The translations under genes and the position numbers were made by a program. A stretch of DNA of 64,000 nt from Streptomyces sp. NBC_00663 (GTDB lineage: Bacteria; Actinomycetota; Actinomycetes; Streptomycetales; Streptomycetaceae): NCBI RefSeq assembly GCF_036226885.1, contig NZ_CP109027.1, positions 6,696,001 to 6,760,000 on the forward strand, in the 5' to 3' direction. Positions within the stretch are counted from its first letter, which is position 1. Each line of letters begins with the position of its first letter. Shown here piece by piece: positions 43,542 through 51,745 of this stretch. The notes beneath the pieces are model-generated. The model saw nothing but the letters and a program-made list of their open reading frames with translations. It was not told where the DNA came from and did not search any database.

Positions 43542-44162
43542 TTACGCGGGCTGGCGGCGCATCACGTACGCAGCTCCGGCGCCCGCGCCGAACAGGGCCA
43601 GTACCGACACGCCGGTCGCCAGCCAGGTCGTACCGAGCCACTGGGCGCCGTAGTAGCCGAGGGCGACGCTGTACGCCGCCCAGGCCAGGCCCGCCAGGGC
43701 GGACCAGGGCAGGAACTCGCGGATGCGGCGGTGTGCGGTGCCCGCGACGAAGGAGACGACCGAGCGGCCGGCGGGGGCGAAGCGGGCTACGACGACCAGG
43801 GCGCCGCCGCCGCGTGCGAGGGCGCCGCCGAGACGTTCCTGCGCGGTGGTCAGCCGGCGGGAGCGGGCGATGGCGCGGTCGAGGCGGTCGCCGCCGCGCC
43901 AGGCCAGGCGGTACGCCACCAGGTCGCCGAGGACGGAGGCGGTGGCGGCGCACAGGGTGAGGAGCAGGATGTCGGGGACGTCGGCCGGGACCTTGCCCGC
44001 CGCCGTGCCCGCGGCCGCCGCGGTGGCGGCCGTGATGACGAGGACGCCGCTGGGCAGGACCGGCAGGAACACGTCGAGCAGGACCGACGCGGCCACCAGC
44101 GCGTAGATCCATGGGCTGCCGGTCAGCGCGCCCATACTCCCGAAATTCTCGAACACCGTCAC
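43542..44162 (-). CDS. DedA/VTT-family membrane protein
   Basis: 206 residues if the GTG at 44162 is used; GTG 44156 has better spacing to GGGGAG. About five membrane segments. VTT-domain features: VLLDVFLPVLPSGVLVITAA, GDLVAYRLAWRGGDRLDRAI and the arginine block RFAPAGRSVVSFVAGTAHRR in the re-entrant loop. DedA proteins flip phospholipids such as undecaprenyl phosphate or help membrane homeostasis; substrate unknown. Confidence 0.85.
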   Translation of the reverse strand: MTVFENFGSMGALTGSPWIYALVAASVLLDVFLPVLPSGVLVITAATAAAAGTAAGKVPADVPDILLLTLCAATASVLGDLVAYRLAWRGGDRLDRAIARSRRLTTAQERLGGALARGGGALVVVARFAPAGRSVVSFVAGTAHRRIREFLPWSALAGLAWAAYSVALGYYGAQWLGTTWLATGVSVLALFGAGAGAAYVMRRQPA

Positions 44163-44359
44163 TCCCCGTTTTCCCCCGTAACAGCCATACAGCGTACGCG
44201 TGGGGTGTGACAGGAGGTTCATGGGGGCCTCGTGTGTCCGTCACGGCTTCTTCACCCGGGTGCCGTGTTCCGGCGTGTTCCGGCGGGCGGTGGGTTCGGG
44301 TGTGGCGTAGCACGGGAGGGGGTCGTCATCGCTGACATATGTGAGGAACGGGGCAGATC

Positions 44360-44893
44360 ATGGTGGCAGGAATGTGCGTGGGTGCCGTCGCCGCGGCCGT
44401 GTTCGCGGCCGGTGCCGCCGGCACGCACGGCTACGAGATGCGGACGGACGCGCAGTTCGCGCCGCCCACCGCGTTCGTCCCGTCGGCCGCGGTGACGTAC
44501 GACATGGGGCTTGTCCCGGCGGCCTCGTGGATCGAGGTGAGCCAGCGGGATGAGGAACTCGGGCCGACGACCGTGGGGTTGAAGGTGACGGGCTTCGTGC
44601 CCGGTCACGCGTACGGCGTCCAGGTGCACGAGAAGCCGTGCGGCGCCGATCCGGCCGCCGCGGGCGGGCCGTACCGGCACGAGCCCGCCACGGAGGCGGA
44701 CCCCGGCGACGCCGGTAACGAGGTGTGGCTCGACTTCACCGCCGACGCGCGGGGCGCCGGTGAGGCCATGGCCCGGCACGACTGGGGGTTCCGGCGGGGT
44801 GAGGCGTCCTCGGTGGTCGTTCAGGACGCGCCGGGCGCGAAGGGCGCGCGCGTGGCCTGCTTCACCGTGCCGTTCGGGTGGACGACGGTCTGA
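44360..44893 (+). CDS. Secreted Cu/Zn superoxide dismutase-like protein, ligands degraded
   Basis: 177 residues with a signal peptide (MVAGMCVGAVAAAVFAAGAA). The fold shows in GLKVTGFVPGHAYGVQVHEK and PCG, then VARCF-like ends (GARVACFTVPFG, disulfide cysteine). In active SodC the copper site begins HxH; here it is QVH, and the later SxVIH is SSVVVQD. Two copper ligands therefore appear to be glutamine. It may be an inactive or structural relative. Confidence 0.7.
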   Translation: MVAGMCVGAVAAAVFAAGAAGTHGYEMRTDAQFAPPTAFVPSAAVTYDMGLVPAASWIEVSQRDEELGPTTVGLKVTGFVPGHAYGVQVHEKPCGADPAAAGGPYRHEPATEADPGDAGNEVWLDFTADARGAGEAMARHDWGFRRGEASSVVVQDAPGAKGARVACFTVPFGWTTV

Positions 44894-44897
44894 GACG

Positions 44898-44930
44898 GGA
44901 ACGGCGCCCCTCCCGGGTGGGGAGGGGCGC
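44898..44930. terminator. Bidirectional terminator
   Basis: ACGGCGCCCCTCC (44898-44910) pairs perfectly with GGAGGGGCGCCGT (44918-44930), five bases past the SodC-like stop and 24 bases before the convergent DoxX stop. Confidence 0.88.
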
Positions 44931-44954
44931 CGTCGTGGTGCGGGGCGGGGTGGA

Positions 44955-45398
44955 TCAGGCCGCCACGGGGGTCTTCTCCGCGGCGGGGCGCTCGGTGGCG
45001 GCCGGCGTGCCTTTCCGGCTGAACAGCCGGTCGAGGCCGAAGGCGCCGGAGCCGGTGAAGACCAGCAGCAGAAGGGCCCAGCAGAACATCGCCGAGGCCT
45101 CGCCGCCGTTCTCCATCGGCCACAGGGCGGCGGGCTGGTGGACCTTGAAGTACGCGTAGGCCATCGAGCCCGAGGCGATGAACGCGGCGGCACGGGTGCC
45201 GAGGCCGAGCAGGACGAGGGAGCCGCCGACGAGCTGGATCACGGCCGCGTACCAGCCGGGCCAGGTGCCGGCCGGGATCGGGTCGCCGCCGAGGAGGCCG
45301 AAGAGCGAGGCGGCGCCGTGGCAGGCGAAGAGCAGTCCGACGACGATGCGGAACAGGCCGAGGGCGTACGGCTGGGCGCTGTCGAGGCGTCCGGTCAT
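44955..45398 (-). CDS. DoxX family membrane protein
   Basis: 147 residues from ATG 45398 (GGAG upstream). Four hydrophobic segments; the opening LGLFRIVVGLLFACHGAASL, the GTRAAAFIASGSMAYAYFKV and the VFTGSGAFGLDRL end are DoxX features. Some DoxX proteins work with a superoxide dismutase and thiol systems against oxidative stress; the SodC-like neighbour is suggestive but converges rather than shares an operon. Confidence 0.87.
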   Translation of the reverse strand: MTGRLDSAQPYALGLFRIVVGLLFACHGAASLFGLLGGDPIPAGTWPGWYAAVIQLVGGSLVLLGLGTRAAAFIASGSMAYAYFKVHQPAALWPMENGGEASAMFCWALLLLVFTGSGAFGLDRLFSRKGTPAATERPAAEKTPVAA

Positions 45399-45483
45399 GG
45401 GGGGTACTCCTACGGTCGGGCCGGTCCGTGGGGAGGGCCGGTCTGGGGGACGGAACCGTTCGAGCACTCCACGGTAGGCGCGC

Positions 45484-47385
45484 CTAATCAATGCTTGCAA
45501 GTTCAACATTTGGCCATGAGTTTGCTTCCGCTTGAGATTCCGTTTCGCTCGAAGCCGCACGTAGAGCGGTCCGTAGCGCCTCCCTCGCCACCGCGTCCGC
45601 GTCCGAAAGCATGACCGAATCCACACCCGGCCGGGCGCCCGCCGCGGTCACCCAGTGCACCCCTTCCGTCGGCACCCCGAACGCGAACCTCCTTGTGTGG
45701 ACGGCACCTTGACGGTCGATCAGGCGGTACGGCCGCGCGGTGACGTCGAGTCCGCCGGTCTCGTACCCGTCGACCGTGTGCGGCCGGCACTGCCCGGTCT
45801 CCAGGAGCCGGGCGAGAAGGGGATCGGCGGTGCGTCGAAGGTCCGGTTCCGGTAGCCGTGCCTCTATGAGAGTTGTCACGGAGACGGCGGACCCGGGGAC
45901 ATCGGGGGAGTGCGCCACCCAAGTCCCCTCCCGCTCCATGACCTCCAGCCGTGGCCCCACCACCTCCACCACGCCCGCCTCCATCAGCGCCACCAGCTCC
46001 TCGATGCGGCGGCGGGGCGGGCCGATGGAGAGGAAGGCGTTGAGCGGGGTGTACCAGCGGTCCAGATGGTCGCGGCGCGAGACGCCGGTGAGACCGCCGT
46101 GGTCGACGATCAGACGGAGCTCGTTGCGCAGGTCGCGCAGCACGTCCAGGGCCGCCTTGAGGGGGCCGTCCACATTGCCGAGGGCGGCCTGCGCGGCGTC
46201 CTCGCGCAGCTGCGCCAGCAGCCAGTCGCGCCACTGGCCGGGGTGTGCGAAGCCGCTTCCCGCGTACGGCCGGGAGACGCGTTCCCAGCTCCAGCGCTCG
46301 GCGTGCGGTACACCGAACTCGTCGAGGATGAGGGCCTCTTGGGGGTGACCGTGCGGGACGGCGAGGAAGCGGTCGGTGAAGCCGGGGTGCCGGGTCAGGG
46401 CCGCGTAGTAGACCGTCTCGACCTCCTTGGCCGCGAGCGGCCATATCTCCGCGAGGAAGTCGGGTGCCTCGCCCGAGTCGGCGCGTTTGCGGAAGCCCGC
46501 TATGACCTCCGGAGTGAGGACGAGCGGCGTGTGCCGGCCGTACGGGCCCTTCGCGTTGTCGCCGCGCGCCTGGTACGGGATGCCGCGCCGGGAGCCCGCG
46601 TGCAGACGGGGTTCGCGGCCGGAGGGGAGATAGCGCAGTCCTCGGGGGCCGGTTTCGAAGCGGCCGCCGCGACCGGTCGTCAACAGGGCGGTGTGGTCGA
46701 AGAAGTTGAGACCGAGGCCGCGCAACAGCACCGGTTCGCCGGGGGAGATGGCGGAGAGGTCGACGTCGGCCGGGTTGGCGGGCGGGACGTGGCGCAGGCC
46801 GTGGCGTGCGGCGTACGCCGATATGCGCCGTTCCTCGGGGCCGGCGAGCGTGGGCAGATGGCCCTGGGTGAGGACGACGGCGGTGAGGCCGTTCAGGGTG
46901 CGGCCGTTGTCCAGGGTGAGGGTCTGCCCGCCGTCGGCGGTGTCGTCGAGGCGGGTCGCGCGGGCCGTGTGGGTTCGGACGCGCACGGTGGGCGGGGCCT
47001 CGCGGACGGTGCGGGCGAACACCCACTCCAGGTAGCGGCCGTAGTGGGCGCGGGTCGGGTACGCGTCCGGGCCGAGCTCGCCGGCCGCCCACTCGTACAG
47101 GCTGGGGCCGGGCCGGATCGGCCCCGAGCAGTCCACGCTGTCGTCGGTGAACAGCGTCACCTGGCAGGCGACGGTGTTCATCAGCAGCTCGGGTGACTGC
47201 GAGGTGCGCCAGACGCTTCCGGCGCCGGGTGGCGCGGGGTCGACGAGGTGCACGGTCAACTCGGCCCCGGGTGGGAGGAGTTCGGGGGCCGAGGCGCACA
47301 GCCGCTCAAGGACGCTGGTGCCTCGTGGTCCGGCGCCGACCACGGCGAGGGAGAAGGACGACGATTCCGTGGCCGGTGCAGACAA
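45484..47385 (-). CDS. FAD/NAD(P)-binding protein, lysine N6-hydroxylase-like fold
   Basis: 633 residues from a TTG at 47385, the only start before the Rossmann fold with a GGGAG site at fitting distance. N-terminal dinucleotide motif SLAVVGAGPRGTSVLERL (GAGPRG 17-22), with a second site near VVLTQGHLP. It matches the family of large FAD-NAD(P)-binding proteins (NAD_binding_9) with an added C-terminal part. The oxidised substrate is unknown. Not a siderophore hydroxylase by context; no biosynthetic genes adjoin. Confidence 0.82.
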   Translation of the reverse strand: MSAPATESSSFSLAVVGAGPRGTSVLERLCASAPELLPPGAELTVHLVDPAPPGAGSVWRTSQSPELLMNTVACQVTLFTDDSVDCSGPIRPGPSLYEWAAGELGPDAYPTRAHYGRYLEWVFARTVREAPPTVRVRTHTARATRLDDTADGGQTLTLDNGRTLNGLTAVVLTQGHLPTLAGPEERRISAYAARHGLRHVPPANPADVDLSAISPGEPVLLRGLGLNFFDHTALLTTGRGGRFETGPRGLRYLPSGREPRLHAGSRRGIPYQARGDNAKGPYGRHTPLVLTPEVIAGFRKRADSGEAPDFLAEIWPLAAKEVETVYYAALTRHPGFTDRFLAVPHGHPQEALILDEFGVPHAERWSWERVSRPYAGSGFAHPGQWRDWLLAQLREDAAQAALGNVDGPLKAALDVLRDLRNELRLIVDHGGLTGVSRRDHLDRWYTPLNAFLSIGPPRRRIEELVALMEAGVVEVVGPRLEVMEREGTWVAHSPDVPGSAVSVTTLIEARLPEPDLRRTADPLLARLLETGQCRPHTVDGYETGGLDVTARPYRLIDRQGAVHTRRFAFGVPTEGVHWVTAAGARPGVDSVMLSDADAVAREALRTALRAASSETESQAEANSWPNVELASID

Positions 47386-47467
47386 AAGGGTGACTCCCGG
47401 GCGTGTGGGGCGCTTGGCGGGTGGTCGGCCGCTGGAAGCGGACGGTCCGCCTCATCATGCCGTGCCC

Positions 47468-49099
47468 TCACTCGGACGTGAGTACCGCGTCCGTCACCGT
47501 CCTCAGGACGCCCTTCCCTCGTGCCTGTTCCAGCCGCAGCCGCGCCGAACGCCCGCGCAGCGTCAGTGTCATGAGCTGGTTGCCGAACCAGGGGCCGCCG
47601 GTCCGCCGCCACTTCACCGACGGGCGCGCACAGCCGCCGTGCGCGGCGAAACGGCGGCCCAGGACACGGGCCACCGCACTCCAGCCGAAGCGGAAGCCCA
47701 GGCGTATGTGGAGCGGGATGGAGTTGTGGACCGGCGAGCAGGTCAGCTGGAGCACCCGGGCGTCCGGACCCCCGCCGGAGCGCCAGGCCGGCTCGGCCAC
47801 GTACGCGTGGTGCACGTCCCCGGAGAGCACCAGCACCGTCGCCGGCGCCCCCGGCCCGGAGCCCGCCTCGGCGATCAGGTCGGCCAGCGCGTCGAAGGAC
47901 GCCGGGAACGCCGCCCAGTGCTCCAGATCCGCCCGGCGCCGCAGATCCTCCCCGAACCGAGCCCAGCGGGCCCCGCGGTCCCCCCGGCACAGGGCCGCGT
48001 TCCATGCCTCGGCGTCGTGCACGAGGTGCGGCAGCAGCCAGGGCAGGGAGGTGCCGAGGAGGAGATGGTCGTACGACTCCTTGTCGGTGAGGACCTGTTC
48101 CCGCAGCCAGGCCGCCGCCCCGGGGTCGAGCATCGCCCGGTGCTCCTCGTCCAGGACGCGGGCCGCGCGGGTGTCCACCATCAGCAGCCGCACCCGTCCG
48201 AAGTCGCGCCGGTAACTCCAGCGCACCGAGGCGGGATCGGTGTCGGCCTTGCCGGCGAAGGCGCGCAACTCATCGGTTCCGTCGGGGGTCCGGCGGACGG
48301 CGGCGTAGAGCGGGTCGGCGGCGAGTTCGGCCGGGGACAGGTTCCCGAGGTGCTGGTGCACCCAGTACGACATCAGGCCGCTCAGCAGCCGTTCCCGCCA
48401 CCACGGGGTGGCCCGCATGTCCTCCACCCAGGCGGCCGAGGTGTTCCAGTCATCTATCACGTCGTGGTCGTCGAAGATCTGGCAACTGGGCACGGTGGAC
48501 AGCAGCCAGCGGATCTCCGGGTCCAGCCAGGACTCGTCGTAGAGGCGCGTGTACTCCTCGTAGTCCGCGACCTGGCTGCCCGGCGGATCGCTCAGATCGC
48601 GGCGGGCGGCGAGCCAGCGGCGGGTGGCGGGGGAGGTCTCGTCGGCGTAGACCTGGTCGCCCAACAGCACGAGCACATCCGGGCGTTCACCGTCCGGGTC
48701 GGCCGCGATCCGGGCCGCGAGGGTGTCCAGCGCGTCCGGGCCCACGGGGTCCTTCTCGCCGTCCGGCGGGGCGGCCCAGCGGCAGGAGCCGAAGGTGACG
48801 CGGACGGTGTCGCCGTCGGCCGGGGTGCGGATCACCGAGTCGGGGAACGGGGAGCGGGGCAGCGGCCACACCCGGGTGCCGTCCAGGAACACCTCGTACG
48901 CCGTCGAGGTCCCGGGGGTCAGGCCGGTCACCGGGATCAGCGCGTAGTAGTGGCCCGCGATCTGGAAGGTGTGCTCCTGCCCGCGGGTGCCGTCCGCGCA
49001 GCGCACCTCGGCGGTGCACGGACGGCTCGCCTCGACCCACACGGTCGCGGACGAGCCGTCGGCGTACCTCAGCAGTGGTCCCAGCCGCAGTTCGGCCAC
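47468..49099 (-). CDS. PhoD-like phosphatase
   Basis: 543 residues from GTG 49099. A fibronectin-like N-terminus (about 1-95) precedes the PhoD metallophosphatase: GDQVYADE (147-154), IFDDHDVIDDWN (about 208-219) and SGDVHHAYVAE (about 405) are the Fe/Ca ligand blocks. Most PhoD enzymes are Tat-exported, but no twin-arginine leader is present here, so it is likely cytoplasmic and may act on phosphodiesters. The neighbouring FAD protein is on the same strand 82 bases on. Confidence 0.9.
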   Translation of the reverse strand: MAELRLGPLLRYADGSSATVWVEASRPCTAEVRCADGTRGQEHTFQIAGHYYALIPVTGLTPGTSTAYEVFLDGTRVWPLPRSPFPDSVIRTPADGDTVRVTFGSCRWAAPPDGEKDPVGPDALDTLAARIAADPDGERPDVLVLLGDQVYADETSPATRRWLAARRDLSDPPGSQVADYEEYTRLYDESWLDPEIRWLLSTVPSCQIFDDHDVIDDWNTSAAWVEDMRATPWWRERLLSGLMSYWVHQHLGNLSPAELAADPLYAAVRRTPDGTDELRAFAGKADTDPASVRWSYRRDFGRVRLLMVDTRAARVLDEEHRAMLDPGAAAWLREQVLTDKESYDHLLLGTSLPWLLPHLVHDAEAWNAALCRGDRGARWARFGEDLRRRADLEHWAAFPASFDALADLIAEAGSGPGAPATVLVLSGDVHHAYVAEPAWRSGGGPDARVLQLTCSPVHNSIPLHIRLGFRFGWSAVARVLGRRFAAHGGCARPSVKWRRTGGPWFGNQLMTLTLRGRSARLRLEQARGKGVLRTVTDAVLTSE

Positions 49100-49220
49100 G
49101 GTCCAGCGCCCTCCCTCATGGTCGGGTTCGCCTCCGGGGCGCCTCAGCGCCCCTTCGGCTCGCCCTTCGACGTCGCCCCGTACGGTACGGAACGACGGGG
49201 GAGGTTGGGGAGGGTCCGGA

Positions 49221-49865
49221 TCAGCAGGCGCTCAGGTAGCTGGTGAGCGCGCTCTTCTCGGCGGAGTCGATCGAGAGGTCGTAGTAGTACTTCACCTGGA
49301 CCCAGGCGCGGACGTAGGTGCAGCGGTACGAGGTGACCGACGGCATCCACTCGGCCGGGTCCTGGTCGCTCTTGGACTGGTTGACGTTGTCGGTGACCGC
49401 GATGAGCTGGGGGCGGGTGACGTCGTTGGCGAAGGCCTGGCGCTGCGCGGTGGTCCAGGCGCTCGCGCCCGAGTCCCAGGCCTCGGCGAGCGGGACCAGG
49501 TGGTCGATGTCGAGGTCGGAGGCGGCGGTCCAGGTGGCGCCGTCGTACGGGGAGTACCAGCTGCCGCTGGTGGCGGTGCAGGCGGAGTTGGTGACGACGT
49601 TGGAGCCGTCCCGCTTGAGGATGTACTCCCGGGTATTGCAGGTGCCGCTGATGGTGATCCACGTCGGGAACAGGTCCCGGTTGTAACCGGTGCGGTTCTC
49701 GGTGGCCACGGTGAGCGAGGCGAGGTAGGTGCGGGCGGTGGCGGCGCTGACCGGCGTCGGGAGGGCGGCGGAGGCGGTCGGACCGTTGAAAAGTCCGACC
49801 GAGGCTATGAGACCGGTGAACGCCGCGAGTATGCTCAGCCGTCGACGCGCGTAGAACTTCGGCAT
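49221..49865 (-). CDS. Secreted HNH endonuclease (DUF1524/GmrSD C-terminal type)
   Basis: 214 residues. A signal peptide (to about residue 33, ASA-A) exports it. The HNH core is SDLDIDHLVPLAEAWDSGAS (catalytic DIDH 119-122) followed by an asparagine-rich loop DNVNQSKSDQDPAEW. Four cysteines, including the last residue, could form two disulfides as in other extracellular Streptomyces nucleases. It probably degrades extracellular DNA for nutrients. AGGGAG ribosome site. Confidence 0.92.
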   Translation of the reverse strand: MPKFYARRRLSILAAFTGLIASVGLFNGPTASAALPTPVSAATARTYLASLTVATENRTGYNRDLFPTWITISGTCNTREYILKRDGSNVVTNSACTATSGSWYSPYDGATWTAASDLDIDHLVPLAEAWDSGASAWTTAQRQAFANDVTRPQLIAVTDNVNQSKSDQDPAEWMPSVTSYRCTYVRAWVQVKYYYDLSIDSAEKSALTSYLSAC

Positions 49866-50006
49866 GCGAACTCCCTGGGGGTGTGGGGGTGTTGAGGCGT
49901 GCGGGCGAAGGAATGCTCGCCGCGCCGTGTTGCGGGGAGATGTGCGTTGGGTGAGAAGTTAGTGACGCGTACATGACATGACAAGCTTTACGGCGAAACG
50001 ATCTCG

Positions 50007-50012
50007 TATGAT
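50007..50012 (+). promoter_or_regulatory. -10 box before the riboswitch
   Basis: TATGAT lies seven bases before the predicted start of the aptamer leader. A matching -35 is not clear. The 348-base gap 49866-50213 is otherwise taken up by the riboswitch. Confidence 0.4.
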
Positions 50013-50018
50013 GGTCGG

Positions 50019-50200
50019 AGTTGAAGGGGAGTAGCTCTTCGCCGGACCGTCGACATACTGCTCAGCTCGTCTGAGCCGGCGCCCGGAGGCGGGTCCCTTG
50101 CGGACCTCGCCAGCGAGACCTTCGGCAAGCAGTGCACTGACCGTGTGCTGCCATGCCGAGGTGTCGTTCTGCGGTATCACTCTCGGTGGGGCAGCCCGAC
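50019..50200 (+). promoter_or_regulatory. yybP-ykoY-type manganese riboswitch
   Basis: The leader of the UPF0016 gene has the two conserved loops of the yybP-ykoY aptamer: GGGGAGTAGC (50026-50035) and GCGAGACC (50113-50120), the latter followed by TTCGGCAAGCAGTGC. Between them lie complementary stretches able to form the aptamer arms. This RNA class binds Mn2+ and typically switches on manganese exporters. The gene it precedes is of a family known to export manganese, which fits. Confidence 0.85.
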
Positions 50201-50213
50201 CGATTGAGGAACC

Positions 50214-50795
50214 TTGATCAGCTTCACCGTCACGGCCGTCGTCTTCGGCGTCGTCTTCCTTGCCGAGCTCCCGGACAAGACCGCCCTCGCCGGGCTGGTG
50301 CTCGGCACCCGGTACCGCGCGTCCTACGTCTTCGCCGGGGTCGCCGCCGCCTTCGCCCTGCATGTCGCGCTCGCCGTGGCTGCCGGCAGTGTGCTCACGC
50401 TGCTGCCGCAGCAGATCGTGCACGCGATCACCGGTGTGCTGTTCCTGGGTGGCGCGGCCGTCCTGCTGAGGAACAAGGACGAGGGCGACGAGGAGATCCG
50501 ACGCCCCGAGAACCAGTCCTTCTGGAAGGTCGCCGGGGCCGGGTTCATGCTCATCCTCGTCGCCGAGTTCGGTGATCTGACGCAGATCATGACCGCGAAT
50601 CTCGCCGCCCGCTACGACGACCCGCTCTCCGTCGGCCTGGGAGCCGTGCTCGCGCTCTGGGCCGTGGCCGGACTCGGCATCGTCGGCGGAAAGGCCCTGA
50701 TGAAGCGGGTGCCGCTGACGCTCATCACCAAGATCGCGGCCGTGCTGATGCTGGCACTCGGGGTGTGGAGCCTGTGGGAGGCCGTGAGCGCGTGA
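50214..50795 (+). CDS. UPF0016/GDT1-family manganese (or calcium) transporter
   Basis: 193 residues from a TTG at 50214 with GAGGAA upstream. Six membrane segments in two inverted halves, each with the family's E-x-x-D-[KLR]-T motif: AELPDKT (17-23) and AEFGDLT (117-123). A charged cytoplasmic loop (RNKDEGDEEIRRPENQ) joins them. Such proteins export Mn2+ in bacteria. The second motif has L where K/R is typical. Controlled by the manganese riboswitch upstream. Confidence 0.92.
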   Translation: MISFTVTAVVFGVVFLAELPDKTALAGLVLGTRYRASYVFAGVAAAFALHVALAVAAGSVLTLLPQQIVHAITGVLFLGGAAVLLRNKDEGDEEIRRPENQSFWKVAGAGFMLILVAEFGDLTQIMTANLAARYDDPLSVGLGAVLALWAVAGLGIVGGKALMKRVPLTLITKIAAVLMLALGVWSLWEAVSA

Positions 50796-50972
50796 GCTGA
50801 GCGTGGGAGCTGAACGCTGAGTGAACTGTTCCGGGAGACGGTGGCGGGATCATGGTCGCGTTTTGTACCGTGGAGAAACAAAGTGGCTCCCGCCCGTTTT
50901 CCCTGACCGGCGGGCGGGGCCGCCTTGTCCCGCCGGGCGACCCCCGGTTCTCCCCGCGCCTTGGAGCTGCCG

Positions 50973-51641
50973 ATGACGGCCACCGCCGTGCCCACCGTGC
51001 TCACCGCCCGTGCCCTGCTGCTGGACATGGACGGCACCCTCGTGAACTCCGACGTCGTCGTCGAACGCTGCTGGCGGCGCTGGGCCGAGCGGCACGGGCT
51101 GGACGGCGACGAGGTCATGAAGGTCGTCCACGGGCGGCAGGGGTACGCCTCCATGGCGCTGCTGCTGCCCGACCGGCCCATGGCGCAGAACCACGCCGAC
51201 AACGCGCGCATGCTCGCCGAGGAGACCGCCGACATGGACGGCGTGGTCGCCATCCCCGGCGCGGAGGCCTTCCTGGCCTCACTGGCCGGGGTGCCGCACG
51301 CCCTGGTGACCTCCGCCGACGTTGCCCTGTCCACCGCCCGGATGGCCGCGGCGGGGCTCGCGCTGCCCGAGGTGCGGATCACCGCGGAGAGCGTCGGCGC
51401 GAGCAAGCCCGACCCCGAGGGGTTCCTCAAGGGCGCCGCCGAACTCGGTGTGGCGCCCTCGGGGTGCGTCGTCTTCGAGGACTCCGGGGCGGGGATCGCG
51501 GCGGGGCGTGCCGCGGGGATGCAGGTGGTGGGGGTCGGGCCGCGGGCCGACTTCCATGAGCCGGACGTGGTGGTGCGGGATCTCGCGCAGGTGCGGGTGG
51601 AGGCTTTGGGGGATGGGCGGGTTCGGCTTTATATCGGGTGA
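50973..51641 (+). CDS. HAD-family sugar phosphatase
   Basis: 222 residues from ATG 50973 with GGAG. Motif I LLLDMDGTLVNSD, motif II ALVTSADVAL, motif III SVGASKPDPEGF and motif IV FEDSGAGIAAGRAAGM make a complete HAD phosphatase of the beta-phosphoglucomutase-like/sugar-phosphatase subgroup with a small alpha cap. Sugar phosphates such as glycerol phosphate or hexose phosphates are likely. The leader contains no obvious operator. Confidence 0.9.
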   Translation: MTATAVPTVLTARALLLDMDGTLVNSDVVVERCWRRWAERHGLDGDEVMKVVHGRQGYASMALLLPDRPMAQNHADNARMLAEETADMDGVVAIPGAEAFLASLAGVPHALVTSADVALSTARMAAAGLALPEVRITAESVGASKPDPEGFLKGAAELGVAPSGCVVFEDSGAGIAAGRAAGMQVVGVGPRADFHEPDVVVRDLAQVRVEALGDGRVRLYIG

Positions 51642-51661
51642 CGGTGTGTTTTGAGGTGGGG

Positions 51662-51717
51662 GGTGGCTCGGCTTTGGGGTGGGGGCTCGGCTTTGGGGCG
51701 GGTGGCTCGGCTTTGGG
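51662..51717. repeat. Short tandem repeat
   Basis: Three units of about 19 bases (GGTGGCTCGGCTTTGGGG and variants) lie between the HAD gene and the convergent peptidoglycan-binding gene. The stretch is purine/thymine-rich on the top strand and low in complexity. It continues in degraded form to about 51745. Confidence 0.75.
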
Positions 51718-51745
51718 TTGAGCGGCTTGGCTGTGAGGTGGGGTG

